A stretch of 17,283 nt of DNA from Firmicutes bacterium UBA3941 (GTDB lineage Bacteria > Bacillota > Clostridia > Caldicoprobacterales > UBA3941), in assembly GCA_002385665.1 (NCBI GenBank), contig DGDX01000079.1:1-17283 (forward strand), written 5' to 3'. The notes under the pieces were generated by a model that saw only the letters and a list, made by a program, of their open reading frames with translations, was not told the DNA's origin and did not search any database. Below are positions 1 through 7,587 of this stretch, piece by piece. A program made the position numbers and the translations under genes. Every line of letters begins with the position of its first letter. Positions within the stretch are counted from its first letter, which is position 1.

Positions 1-24
1 TCTAACCATCTGAACTACCGGGCC
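1..24 (-). tRNA. tRNA gene, 5' part only (possibly tRNA-Asp)
   Basis: Read on the minus strand, the first 24 bases of the window give a typical tRNA 5' end: a seven-base acceptor strand GGCCCGG, the usual TA at positions 8-9, then a D-stem and D-loop with the conserved AG and GG (GTTCAGATGGTTAGA). The anticodon and the 3' half lie beyond the left edge, so the isotype cannot be read. The 5' end resembles clostridial and Bacillus tRNA-Asp, which is only a guess. A strong promoter sits just upstream, so this is probably the first gene of a tRNA transcript leaving the window. Confidence 0.75.
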
Positions 25-56
25 GTAAAAAATGTAATTAACAAGGAACAAATGTA

Positions 57-85
57 ATTATATAATAACATGAAGTACAAGTCAA
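57..85 (-). promoter_or_regulatory. Near-consensus promoter of the tRNA
   Basis: On the minus strand TTGACT (85-80) is followed after 17 bases by TATAAT (62-57), which places the start of transcription near base 50, about 26 bases before the tRNA 5' end. This is the strongest sigma-A-type promoter in the window, as expected for a stable RNA gene. An 11-bp direct repeat AAATGTAATTA (30-40 and 50-60) overlaps the -10 box and recurs 20 bp downstream. Confidence 0.8.
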
Positions 86-214
86 AACCAATCAAAGGCT
101 GTTGTTGCAAATTAGCTATATAATCCTTCCGATTTCTCGAAATTTCGTAACATCAATATTGCAAGGGAAATAGCATAAAATTCATACAAGGAATTTGTCT
201 AAATCCTATTTTGC

Positions 215-244
215 TTGACTCCAGAGGTAAGAAAGCCTTAGAAT
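215..244 (+). promoter_or_regulatory. Probable promoter of the histidinol-phosphatase gene
   Basis: TTGACT (215-220) and TAGAAT (239-244) are separated by 18 bases, which predicts a start near base 251, about 35 bases before the gene. The -35 matches five of six consensus bases and the -10 also five. The intergenic stretch between this and the divergent tRNA promoter contains a 10-bp palindrome CGAAATTTCG (138-147) and otherwise nothing I recognise. Confidence 0.55.
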
Positions 245-284
245 AACATATATTGGACTATAACCTTGAACGGAGATGGGTATA

Positions 285-1091
285 TTGAAAATTAACTACC
301 ATATGCATTCACAATATTCTATTGATGGTGAAATGTCAATAGAGGAAGCATGCGAAAAAGCCATAGAGTTAGGGTTGAAGGAAATAGCATTTACAGACCA
401 TTTGGATATCGACTGGCCAGACCCTAACTACGAATTTGGAGCATTGGATATAGAAAAATACTTAATAGATATAGAAAAAAACAGAGAGCGTTATAAGGAT
501 TGCCTAAAAATAAAGACCGGTATTGAAGTTGGATTACAACCCCATGTATTAGAAGAGGTAGAGGATATAATAGTCACATACCCCTTCGATTTCGTTATCG
601 CCTCGATTCACATTATCCAAAGGATGGACCCGTATCAAGGGGACTATTATAAAAATAGGACCAAAGAAGAATGCTACAGGCTATATTATGAGGAGACCCT
701 TGAGTTGGTGAAGGAATTTTCTAATTTTGATGTGTTGGGTCATATTGGATATATTAGGAGATATTCACCGTTTCCATACGAACAGGATGAAGATCTGATA
801 TGCTTATCCCTTATTGATGAAATCCTAAAGGTTTTAATCACTAAAGGAAAAGGAATCGAGGTTAATACCTCAGGATATAAGCATGCTTCAAAGACACCTA
901 TGCCCACGCCTAGGATCTTGGCTAGGTACAAGGATCTAGGGGGAACAATAATAACACTGGGATCCGATGCGCATACTATTGACGATGTGGGGTTTGGTTT
1001 AGATTTAGGCTGTAGTGTTATTAGAGAATCGGGTTTTAAGCACATTACATCCTATACAGAGCGAAAGCCAGAATTTATTTCAATTATATAG
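285..1091 (+). CDS. Histidinol-phosphatase, PHP family (HisJ/HisK type)
   Basis: A PHP-domain phosphoesterase, most like the monofunctional histidinol-phosphatases that release phosphate from L-histidinol phosphate late in histidine synthesis. The metal-binding residues of the family are all visible (numbered from the TTG start): H6 and H8 in the HMH motif, D38-H39 in TDHLD, E81, H109 in SIH, H153 in LGH, and D228-H230 in SDAH. The length of 268 residues is normal for HisJ. An ATG at 276 would add three residues, but the only Shine-Dalgarno-like sequence (GGAG, 272-275) touches it with no spacing, whereas it sits 9 bases before the in-frame TTG at 285. I therefore prefer TTG. The gene stands alone between a tRNA and convergent genes, with no other his genes nearby, so a related PHP phosphoesterase with another substrate is possible. 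The protein should be cytosolic. Confidence 0.85.
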   Translation: MKINYHMHSQYSIDGEMSIEEACEKAIELGLKEIAFTDHLDIDWPDPNYEFGALDIEKYLIDIEKNRERYKDCLKIKTGIEVGLQPHVLEEVEDIIVTYPFDFVIASIHIIQRMDPYQGDYYKNRTKEECYRLYYEETLELVKEFSNFDVLGHIGYIRRYSPFPYEQDEDLICLSLIDEILKVLITKGKGIEVNTSGYKHASKTPMPTPRILARYKDLGGTIITLGSDAHTIDDVGFGLDLGCSVIRESGFKHITSYTERKPEFISII

Positions 1092-1112
1092 TGCTTTATT
1101 AGTATGCTTTTT

Positions 1113-1151
1113 GCATAAGAGCGATAGAATTGTCCTATCGCTCTTATATGC
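1113..1151. terminator. Hairpin between convergent genes, possible bidirectional terminator
   Basis: A perfect 12-bp inverted repeat (1116-1127 and 1135-1146, arm TAAGAGCGATAG) encloses a 7-base loop and can be lengthened by GCA/TGC across a two-base bulge. It begins 24 bases after the stop codon of the plus-strand phosphatase and lies 50 bases past the stop of the minus-strand acetyltransferase. It lacks a clear T-run on either strand, so it is not a textbook intrinsic terminator. Its position makes a transcript-end or RNA-stabilising role likely for both genes. Confidence 0.5.
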
Positions 1152-1198
1152 ATTATTACGAATATTCCATGAACTATGCTTCCCCATAAAGCACTATT

Positions 1199-2368
1199 TC
1201 AATAATCCTCATATATGTATGGGGTAGTTTTGGGAAATAGAATGTCGAGATCTTCGATTTTCTCCCTGTTAAAGGTTTTTATCAATCCGTGCTGCATAGC
1301 TTGCCATGGTGTGTAGTAACCCCAAAGCAGTTGGGTCAATGTGGAAATAGGGATTTCAAAATCGGGCGGGTTAGATGTAGTCAAAACAGATAATCCGTCA
1401 TTCTTATAAGCGAAACTAAATCTATTATTATTCCATTCAAGGAGAGGATCCAGCACCTCTATAACTAAATCAATTTCTCTTGCTAGGGTTATATTATCAA
1501 AGGCTTTTTGTACATCAACTATCCGTCCCATAACATAGGGCTTTTCCTCTTTATCGATACCAGACTCCGTCATATGAGGAATAGGTGGCTCACCTCTTCT
1601 ATCTGACCAAACAATTCGGTTGATAGTAGGATCATAATTAACAGCAAAAAATAATAGCTCCTTATAACTCAAAATATCCGTGCTGTACAAGGCTCTGATG
1701 GAAAGCTCGCCTTTATCTTTCACAAGCAATATAGATCCTATTGTTTCATCGTTCCTTACATAGATATATCCATTTCCACCGTCTATTTTGATATCCCAGA
1801 GGATTCTCTCCCAGTCCTTTTGATCTCTTATAACATAGCCATTTAAACTTTTTACATAGGATGTATAACATGATGTCAGATGGCTTAAATCTCTAGGTAA
1901 TTTAATGGGTAAAATTTTACCGCTTAGGTCTACATTGCCCAAGAGTTTGGAGAAGGAGTTCCTATCACCAGTATATTCGTTATAGCAATAACAGGTTTCC
2001 CAACCGTATTTTCTATAGAATCCGTAATTGAAGGGCAAAAGTATAGAGATCCACTGGCCTCTGTTCCTCATAGTTTCAAGGCTTCTTATGAGAAGCTCTG
2101 ACACATATCCCTTCCCCCGGTCTTCCGGTTGTGTGGATACACCTACAATATATGACGTAGCCATTTTTTTATCCCTTAAAGCTATATCATAGGGCAAAAT
2201 TTGTAAGGCCGAACATATCCTCTGATCTTTTGCTACAACTAGAGTGTTGAGAGGCTCATATCTAACATTAAAGAACCACTCTACGAAATCCGGAGAATCA
2301 TCAAAGCAATAATTCCACAAATTTCGTATTTCAATTGTCTCTTGAGGCTTCGCCAATCTTAATTCCAT
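1199..2368 (-). CDS. Eis-like GNAT family N-acetyltransferase
   Basis: The N-terminal half is a GNAT acetyltransferase domain: the acetyl-CoA pyrophosphate loop is VGVSTQPEDRGKGYVSELL at residues 75-93 (core RGKG), followed by a second GNAT-like half and a C-terminal SCP2-like region. This order, the YGFYRKYGWE motif near residues 115-123 and the length near 390 residues fit the Eis family (COG4552), whose members acetylate amino groups on varied substrates including aminoglycosides and lysine side chains. The true substrate cannot be read from sequence. An ATG at 2377 is possible, but the only ribosome-binding signal (AGGA, 2377-2380) overlaps it; it sits 8 bases before the ATG at 2368, which also gives the usual MELRL-type N-terminus (389 residues). 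The gene follows the DUF2156 gene by 10 bases, so the two are almost certainly co-transcribed. No membrane segment or signal peptide is seen. Confidence 0.8.
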   Translation of the reverse strand: MELRLAKPQETIEIRNLWNYCFDDSPDFVEWFFNVRYEPLNTLVVAKDQRICSALQILPYDIALRDKKMATSYIVGVSTQPEDRGKGYVSELLIRSLETMRNRGQWISILLPFNYGFYRKYGWETCYCYNEYTGDRNSFSKLLGNVDLSGKILPIKLPRDLSHLTSCYTSYVKSLNGYVIRDQKDWERILWDIKIDGGNGYIYVRNDETIGSILLVKDKGELSIRALYSTDILSYKELLFFAVNYDPTINRIVWSDRRGEPPIPHMTESGIDKEEKPYVMGRIVDVQKAFDNITLAREIDLVIEVLDPLLEWNNNRFSFAYKNDGLSVLTTSNPPDFEIPISTLTQLLWGYYTPWQAMQHGLIKTFNREKIEDLDILFPKTTPYIYEDY

Positions 2369-2378
2369 ATCTAACATC

Positions 2379-3278
2379 CTACAACAAATGACCAGTATAT
2401 TTTTTTATCATTTTTATTGGATGATAGGACATTTTTGCCTTTCTCAGGCCATGAATTCCCATATCTTCCTCACGATTTATATATTTAAGGTGACTCCAAC
2501 TATTTTTTGCAAACTGTTGATTGATCATTGCATAGCATCCTTCATATTCTATGTTGGCTTTTTCTATATGTATTACAGCCATATTAGGGTTTAATACCTC
2601 ACCTAAAGAAAAAGCCTGAATCCTGTCATTGATTCTTAAGGCCCCACCCTGTAAGCCTAAGGCTTCCATATTTCTAAGGGCTTCTACTATGGCTACCTTT
2701 TCCTCTTCTATCCCATTATCCTTTGGCCTGCCTGCTGCCCATTCTATTTCAGCTATCAGGCATTCCTCTATATTATCGTTAGTGATAGGTTCATATTCAT
2801 ATGTGTAACGATTTAAAAATTTATTTATATGATTGCGCTTTTTTTGGTATTTCCTACCGCGAAGATTTATTAGGTCTTCACTTAGATAAACATAATCGTC
2901 CATATCCCGGTCATGTTTATATTTAAATTTACCGGGTAGGCTTTTTTCCATAACTTCTTTAATGGGTTCAGTAATGGATTTGATAATAACTGGATAACCC
3001 TTATATTTAAAATACTCCACTAGGGCCATTAGAGCATTGTCAAAGCCTGACTCCTGAGCCCCTAGAGGTGGAAAAATGATTGGAAATGTGTTACGATATT
3101 GGCCTATTATACATAAATGGTTCTCATAAATTGAAAAATTCAACTTATAATGATGTCTCCATATAAAAAAATTCGTAAAGTTGAATTCCGAATTATCATG
3201 TATCTTTTTACTTATATACTTATCGAATACCTCCTTGTCCCCTAAGTCAATCTCTTTAAAATCAGAATCACGAAGCAT
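2379..3278 (-). CDS. DUF2156 / phosphatidylglycerol-lysyltransferase C-terminal-like protein
   Basis: A soluble protein of 299 residues with the double-GNAT fold of the DUF2156 family (LPG_synthase_C, COG4866). Family hallmarks are the basic stretch GRKYQKKRNHINKF near residues 138-151, IHIEKAN near 228-234, and the C-terminal NREEDMGIHGLRKAKMSYHP near 268-287. In MprF the related domain moves an amino acid from aminoacyl-tRNA to a lipid. Stand-alone members like this one have no membrane domain, and their acceptor is generally unknown. A TTG at 3320 would add 14 residues, but AGGAGG at 3290-3295 lies 11 bases before the ATG at 3278, so I choose that ATG. The gene lies 93 bases past cphA and 10 bases before the acetyltransferase. 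A link to cyanophycin is suggested only by position. Confidence 0.8.
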   Translation of the reverse strand: MLRDSDFKEIDLGDKEVFDKYISKKIHDNSEFNFTNFFIWRHHYKLNFSIYENHLCIIGQYRNTFPIIFPPLGAQESGFDNALMALVEYFKYKGYPVIIKSITEPIKEVMEKSLPGKFKYKHDRDMDDYVYLSEDLINLRGRKYQKKRNHINKFLNRYTYEYEPITNDNIEECLIAEIEWAAGRPKDNGIEEEKVAIVEALRNMEALGLQGGALRINDRIQAFSLGEVLNPNMAVIHIEKANIEYEGCYAMINQQFAKNSWSHLKYINREEDMGIHGLRKAKMSYHPIKMIKKYTGHLL

Positions 3279-3305
3279 AATCTCCCAAACCTCCTCTGCC
3301 AAATA

Positions 3306-3334
3306 ATTATATAACACCAAAGCCTAATTATGAA
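3306..3334 (-). promoter_or_regulatory. Possible promoter of the DUF2156-acetyltransferase pair
   Basis: On the minus strand TTCATA (3334-3329) is followed after 17 bases by a perfect TATAAT (3311-3306). The -35 box matches only four of six consensus bases. The predicted start, near 3299, would leave a very short leader ahead of AGGAGG at 3295-3290. If real, the pair could be transcribed apart from cphBA; read-through from cphA is equally possible. Confidence 0.3.
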
Positions 3335-3354
3335 ACATCTATTATTAGCTTTGG
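3317..3354 (-). terminator. Hairpin after cphA, weak terminator candidate
   Basis: CCAAAGC (3317-3323) pairs with GCTTTGG (3348-3354), and after a one-base bulge TAAT (3325-3328) pairs with ATTA (3344-3347). This gives 11 base pairs starting 18 bases past the cphA stop. The minus-strand tail is TG followed by an AT-rich stretch, not a clean T-run, so it may attenuate rather than end transcription into the next gene. Confidence 0.3.
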
Positions 3355-3371
3355 CGAAATATCTTATTACT

Positions 3372-6026
3372 TTACTTTTTTCCTCCATACCTCAAACTGT
3401 TATAACCAAGTAAAGGTTTTCTATCATGCTTTCTGGTTGCCTTTTTTATTGTGTCTAAAATAGGTTCAAGTTTTTCATAAAATACTACAATCAGATCACC
3501 GGCGTAAGCATTATTCATTGCCTTTTCCAAGGCACCAGTTTCAGATAGAATTATTTCTATCTGATCTTTACTCATTCCCTTTGATAAAGCCCCTTCTTCA
3601 AGAAGTCTTGCGACTTCCCCTGGACGGCGATTTCTCAAGTTCAAATCTTCCTTTATTATTATCTTATCAAAGATGTCTGCTGCTATGGCCCCAACAGTTT
3701 TTATGTAGTCATTGTCCCTATCACCGGGCATTCCTATGATGCCGACCAACCTGGATGCACCCATTCTTTTTACCGCTTCACCTATAAGTCTATACCCGGC
3801 AATATTATGTCCGTAATCTACTACTATCCTATAGTTTTTAATGTTGAAAACATTAAACCTACCGGGGTTCTGTATCTCATCCGAATAGAAAGAAGTCATA
3901 GCCTTTTCAATAATGGGTATGGGAACCATCATGGCATATGCAACAGATATTGCAGCAAGGCAATTCTCTACATTGTGAATGAGTTTACCACCATGGGTGG
4001 CAGGGACTTTGGATATATTAAGACTTTGTATATTACCGCTTCCTGTTGCAATAATTATATAGTCATTCTTTATGAATACGGCTTTACCACCAAGAGATAG
4101 ATGCCTATGGATTATTAGATTATCTTCCTGTTTTGAAAAGTATATAATTTTACATCTAACTCTATCACTGGCTTGTAAAACCATTGGATCATCAGCATTT
4201 AAAACAGCGTATCCATAGGCTTTTATAGATTCCACGACTAAGGATTTCACATGAAGAAGGTCTTCCAAGGTATTGATACCATCAATACCTAGATGGTCCT
4301 CGCTAAGATTTGTAAGCACACCTACATCACTTAGGTCATAGGCCAGACCAGATCTTATAATACCACCCCTGGCAGTTTCTAATACTGCTACATCAATGGT
4401 TTTATCCATGAGTACTGTTTTGGCACTCTGAGGACCTGTAGTATCTCCCTCTATGTAGCATTTATCGTTTATATATATACCTCCGGTAACAGCAGTGCCT
4501 ACATTCATTCCAAAAACCCTGAAAATATGAGACACCATCCTTGCAGTTGTAGTCTTGCCATTGGTTCCGGTAATGGATATAATTGGGATGGAATGCTTTG
4601 AGCCAACAGGAAATAGCATATCGACTATAGATTCGGCTACATTTTGAGGTTTGCCCTTTGATGGGTAAAGGTGCATCCGGATACCGGGTGCCGCATTTAC
4701 TTCAATAATCGCACCTCCAGCTGTAGTAATTGGTTGCGAAATGTCTTGACAGGCAAAGTCTATCCCGGCTATATCAAGACCGATGACGGATGCGGCTCTA
4801 ATGGCAATGTCACAGTTTTCAGGATGGATTCGATCCGTACAATCAATAGCCTCTCCACCTGTACTGAGATTTCCATTTTCTTTTAAATAAACGCTCTTTC
4901 CCTTAGGAGGTACAGAATCTACGGTAAAACCCTGTTTATGTAAAACTCGTTTACTGATATCGTCTATTATGATCTTAGTTAAAGGTTTTTCATGGGCATC
5001 GCCCCGTCTGATGTCTTTATTGGATATTTTGACCAAATCCGAAATAGTATGGATACCGTCGCCAATAACCCGTGCCGGAATCCTTCTGGCTACTGCTGCT
5101 ACTCGGCCGTTAATAACGAGTACACGATAGTCTTTCCCTGGGATATATTTCTCTACCAAGACATTATTATCAAATTTACTCGCCAAATTAAAGGCCTCCG
5201 CTATATCAGCAGGATTTGTGATATTCAATGACACCCCTTTTCCTTGATTCCCTTTCTCTGGTTTAACTACTACCGGATAACCTATTTTTTCAGCTAAAAT
5301 GAGAGCTTGCTGGAGGGTTCTGCAAACATCCCCTTCAGGAACTGGTATTCCACTATCCTTTAACAACATCTTGGTTATACTTTTGTCGCAGGATATATCC
5401 ACTGAGATACAACTGGTATCCTCGACAATAGTAGCCTTTATTCTTTTTTGGTATTTTCCGTATCCTAATTGTACTATACTTCCTGTACCAATTCGTATGA
5501 CCGGTATTTGTCTTTTACGGGCAACGTCTACTATTGCTCCTGTACTAGGGCCAAGCTGATTCTGAGAAACTTTATCGTTTAAAATTCTCAGTGCAGCGTT
5601 CAAATCGAATGGTTTTCCGTTGCACAATGAATTTGCTATTTGCACCGCTACCTTACCTGCTTCTAATCCCCTGACTTCATCCATATATTCATAGACGATT
5701 ATATATGATGAAGTATCCCCTATTCTCCTGGTTCTTCCAAAGTAGACGCGCTCACCGAGAAGATTCAGCAACTCAATTGCTATATGCTCAATTACATGAG
5801 CTAAGTAGGTACCCCTATTCAATCTCTCTACAAATCCACCAGGGTAACCAAGGGAGCATTTATGCTCAGCTAAGCTGGGGATCATAGCAAGGAGATTCGA
5901 ATTGAAATTTACTATATCAACAGTTGGGAAATCATCCCACTGTTTTAAATCAAGGAACATCTTGATTACCTTTCTATGGCTGTAAATGTTTCTTCCCTTA
6001 AAAGCCTTTAGCTCTATAATCTCCAA
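3372..6026 (-). CDS. cphA: Cyanophycin synthetase
   Basis: Makes cyanophycin, the non-ribosomal poly-aspartate with arginine side chains used as a nitrogen store, by adding Asp and Arg in two ATP-dependent steps. The 884 residues match a full-length CphA. There is an N-terminal domain (about 1-165), an ATP-grasp domain (about 210-465, with VVVKPEKGNQGKGV and ending in IIEVNAAPG), and a Mur-ligase-like domain with an intact ATP loop GTNGKTTT at 487-494. Because both ligase sites look intact, this is CphA1-like, not the degenerate CphA2 type. The N domain carries H77-x2-E80-H81 and E85, which resembles an inverted zinc-peptidase HxxEH motif; a third, primer-making hydrolase site has been described in the N domain of some CphA1 enzymes. 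The start codon is TTG: AGGAGG lies exactly 7 bases before it, and the nearby ATG is out of frame. The gene follows cphB by 11 bases. Confidence 0.97.
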   Translation of the reverse strand: MEIIELKAFKGRNIYSHRKVIKMFLDLKQWDDFPTVDIVNFNSNLLAMIPSLAEHKCSLGYPGGFVERLNRGTYLAHVIEHIAIELLNLLGERVYFGRTRRIGDTSSYIIVYEYMDEVRGLEAGKVAVQIANSLCNGKPFDLNAALRILNDKVSQNQLGPSTGAIVDVARKRQIPVIRIGTGSIVQLGYGKYQKRIKATIVEDTSCISVDISCDKSITKMLLKDSGIPVPEGDVCRTLQQALILAEKIGYPVVVKPEKGNQGKGVSLNITNPADIAEAFNLASKFDNNVLVEKYIPGKDYRVLVINGRVAAVARRIPARVIGDGIHTISDLVKISNKDIRRGDAHEKPLTKIIIDDISKRVLHKQGFTVDSVPPKGKSVYLKENGNLSTGGEAIDCTDRIHPENCDIAIRAASVIGLDIAGIDFACQDISQPITTAGGAIIEVNAAPGIRMHLYPSKGKPQNVAESIVDMLFPVGSKHSIPIISITGTNGKTTTARMVSHIFRVFGMNVGTAVTGGIYINDKCYIEGDTTGPQSAKTVLMDKTIDVAVLETARGGIIRSGLAYDLSDVGVLTNLSEDHLGIDGINTLEDLLHVKSLVVESIKAYGYAVLNADDPMVLQASDRVRCKIIYFSKQEDNLIIHRHLSLGGKAVFIKNDYIIIATGSGNIQSLNISKVPATHGGKLIHNVENCLAAISVAYAMMVPIPIIEKAMTSFYSDEIQNPGRFNVFNIKNYRIVVDYGHNIAGYRLIGEAVKRMGASRLVGIIGMPGDRDNDYIKTVGAIAADIFDKIIIKEDLNLRNRRPGEVARLLEEGALSKGMSKDQIEIILSETGALEKAMNNAYAGDLIVVFYEKLEPILDTIKKATRKHDRKPLLGYNSLRYGGKK

Positions 6027-6037
6027 ATCATTTCCTC

Positions 6038-6841
6038 CTAAGTAATAGGTTTTCTATATCTAACATTATATTTATAACCAGCTGGTAACACGTGCATTAC
6101 TACATTTGTTATTGCAAGTATTTCATCAGGTTTTAACTCTGACACATTACTATAATCTGAATGGCTTCCGTCTATAACTGTAACGGCATGGGATCCTACA
6201 ACCTCGAATACCGAATCATCACTAATAACAAGCCCGGTATCCTCATCTATTCCAATACCCAGCATATGAGGATTTTGGGCAATGGCGGTCAATAATCGTC
6301 CTATTCTGCCCCTTTGTGCAAAATGTTGGTCTATGACCACATCCCTGAGCAAGCCTAACCCTGGTGCCATTTTTAAGGTGCACTTTTTTGGGGCATCGTC
6401 ATCATTACCTGAAGTGATCATGGTCTCACTCATAACTGATGCACCTGCACTGGTACCAGCAATTATGGCTCCATTTTCAAAAGCCCTATATAGGGCTTGT
6501 TGAGCTCTTGTACCTCCCATTATTGATGTGATACGAAGCTGATCCCCACCAGTCATATATATACATGAGGCTTGGCTAATTTCTCTACATTCGTTTATAT
6601 TATTTGCGTCCTGCCTGGATTGAATATGAATAGCCTTTATATCTGTAGCCCCTAAATTTTTAAAGGTATTGATATATTCTTTGGCGGTCCTCTCGGGATA
6701 TTCCGTTGCGGCAGTTAATATGATTATATTACCTTTCCTCATGTTAGCTAAATCTATTAGCTTATTCAAAATAATACAGTCGTTTTTCTTATCCTCTGCT
6801 CCGCCTATAATCATCAGAGTTCCCTTAATAACCTCTTCCAT
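6038..6841 (-). CDS. cphB: Cyanophycinase (peptidase family S51)
   Basis: A cytosolic serine exopeptidase that releases beta-Asp-Arg dipeptides from cyanophycin. The S51 signature is clear in this 267-residue protein: IIGGAED near residues 11-17, MTGGDQ at 96-101, the nucleophile elbow GTSAGA at 129-134 with S131 as the expected nucleophile, DQHFAQRGR around H173, and IDEDTG near 198-203. Length is normal for bacterial CphB. The ATG at 6841 has AGGAG 7 bases upstream; a GTG six bases earlier lies only one base from the same signal and is rejected. The stop TAG is part of the cphA Shine-Dalgarno sequence (TAGGAGG), so breakdown and synthesis enzymes are translationally linked, cphB first. No isoaspartyl dipeptidase gene is present here to finish degradation. 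I found no convincing promoter in the 70 bases between the upstream terminator and this gene. Confidence 0.96.
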   Translation of the reverse strand: MEEVIKGTLMIIGGAEDKKNDCIILNKLIDLANMRKGNIIILTAATEYPERTAKEYINTFKNLGATDIKAIHIQSRQDANNINECREISQASCIYMTGGDQLRITSIMGGTRAQQALYRAFENGAIIAGTSAGASVMSETMITSGNDDDAPKKCTLKMAPGLGLLRDVVIDQHFAQRGRIGRLLTAIAQNPHMLGIGIDEDTGLVISDDSVFEVVGSHAVTVIDGSHSDYSNVSELKPDEILAITNVVMHVLPAGYKYNVRYRKPIT

Positions 6842-6910
6842 ACTCACACTCCTATAGACGCAATGCTATTATTTTTTCATAAGTTGAATGATTTTATTCC
6901 AATTTCTGCA

Positions 6911-6941
6911 ATAAAAAAGCCATCATTTATATGATGGCTCT
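6911..6941 (-). terminator. Intrinsic terminator of the 174-aa membrane protein gene
   Basis: A perfect 9-bp stem (6918-6926 and 6931-6939, arm AGCCATCAT on the plus strand) with a 4-base loop is followed on the minus strand by a run of six T (6918-6913). It begins 26 bases past the stop codon of the membrane protein gene. It separates that gene from cphB, so cphBA needs its own start of transcription. Confidence 0.92.
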
Positions 6942-6964
6942 AGACTCAGCATTAAATTATAGGA

Positions 6965-7489
6965 TTATCTATCCACTTTTGACTTTTCTGCCCTTTTAGC
7001 ATTCGATTGTTTTATAGTATTAAGGATTTTATTTCGTTTTCTAATCCCATCCAGGTAGCTCAGACCTGTAATAATTGGAAGTAAAATAATCGGGCCTATA
7101 GCCAGATACGGCATATGTTTTTCGTAGGTTACTAATATCTTGGAATAAGGCACTAGCCAGAATCTAAGAATGATTTCTGCATAATTAGGTTGAGTCTTAA
7201 TTAGCATAGTCAATAAAAAGAGGATAAGAGCAGGTGTGGTTGCCACAAGTCCTATAAAAAAACCCTTTGGTTTCCAAAACGTGTCCCTTTTTAGTTCATT
7301 TTGGCTAGCGTTGCTAATATCTGCATAGATAATAAACCCAAAAATAAATATTTGTAATAGCCCAATAATCCATTGATATAGTTGGTTGTTCTCCCACAGC
7401 CCTGTTAGAGGTACCAATAAAAAGAACTCTAAAATGGATATTATAGCATGGGTCCCTACAAGTTTTATCCCTAATTTAACAGTACCCAT
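6965..7489 (-). CDS. Unknown membrane protein, about four helices
   Basis: I do not recognise this family. The 174-residue protein has four hydrophobic segments in the ATG-7489 numbering: about 8-28 (IKLVGTHAIISILEFFLLVPL), 38-57 (WIIGLLQIFIFGFIIYAD), 77-98 (FFIGLVATTPALILFLLTML) and 127-146 (LAIGPIILLPIITGLSYL). It ends in a strongly basic, lysine-rich tail (from RKRNK to SKVDR) that should face the cytoplasm. The loops are short and polar with no catalytic signature. GGGAGG lies 9 bases before the ATG at 7489; an ATG at 7498 abuts the signal directly and is less likely. The gene has its own promoter and terminator, so it is a single-gene unit between degU and cphB. A role in stress or nutrient response is only a guess from location. 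Confidence 0.75.
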   Translation of the reverse strand: MGTVKLGIKLVGTHAIISILEFFLLVPLTGLWENNQLYQWIIGLLQIFIFGFIIYADISNASQNELKRDTFWKPKGFFIGLVATTPALILFLLTMLIKTQPNYAEIILRFWLVPYSKILVTYEKHMPYLAIGPIILLPIITGLSYLDGIRKRNKILNTIKQSNAKRAEKSKVDR

Positions 7490-7518
7490 TAAATTCATCC
7501 TCCCAAAGCAAATAATCC

Positions 7519-7548
7519 ATTATATATTCTATAATAAAATGATGGCAA
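7519..7548 (-). promoter_or_regulatory. Promoter of the 174-aa membrane protein gene
   Basis: On the minus strand TTGCCA (7548-7543, five of six consensus bases) and TATAAT (7524-7519, perfect) are separated by 18 bases. The predicted start near 7512 leaves a leader of about 23 bases with GGGAGG correctly placed before the ATG at 7489. With the terminator at 6911-6941 this defines a monocistronic unit. Confidence 0.7.
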
Positions 7549-7587
7549 ATACCAGGAAAATCATTGGTTTTTCTTTAGGATGATGAA

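Noticed and set aside
30..60. Repeated AAATGTAATTA as a CRISPR-like array
   Set aside because: Only two 11-bp copies with a 9-base spacer; far too short and few for a CRISPR array.
740..1045. Minus-strand open frame of about 100 codons inside the histidinol-phosphatase gene
   Set aside because: It is antisense to a gene with all catalytic motifs, has no ribosome binding site and no recognisable protein features.
3518..5887. Several plus-strand frames of 60-97 codons opposite cphA
   Set aside because: cphA is intact across the whole stretch with full-length domain order; the antisense frames show no family likeness or start signals.
6842..6910. Sigma-A promoter for cphBA
   Set aside because: The 70 bases contain AT-rich boxes, but no -35/-10 pair at 16-18 base spacing was convincing, so none is listed although one must exist nearby.
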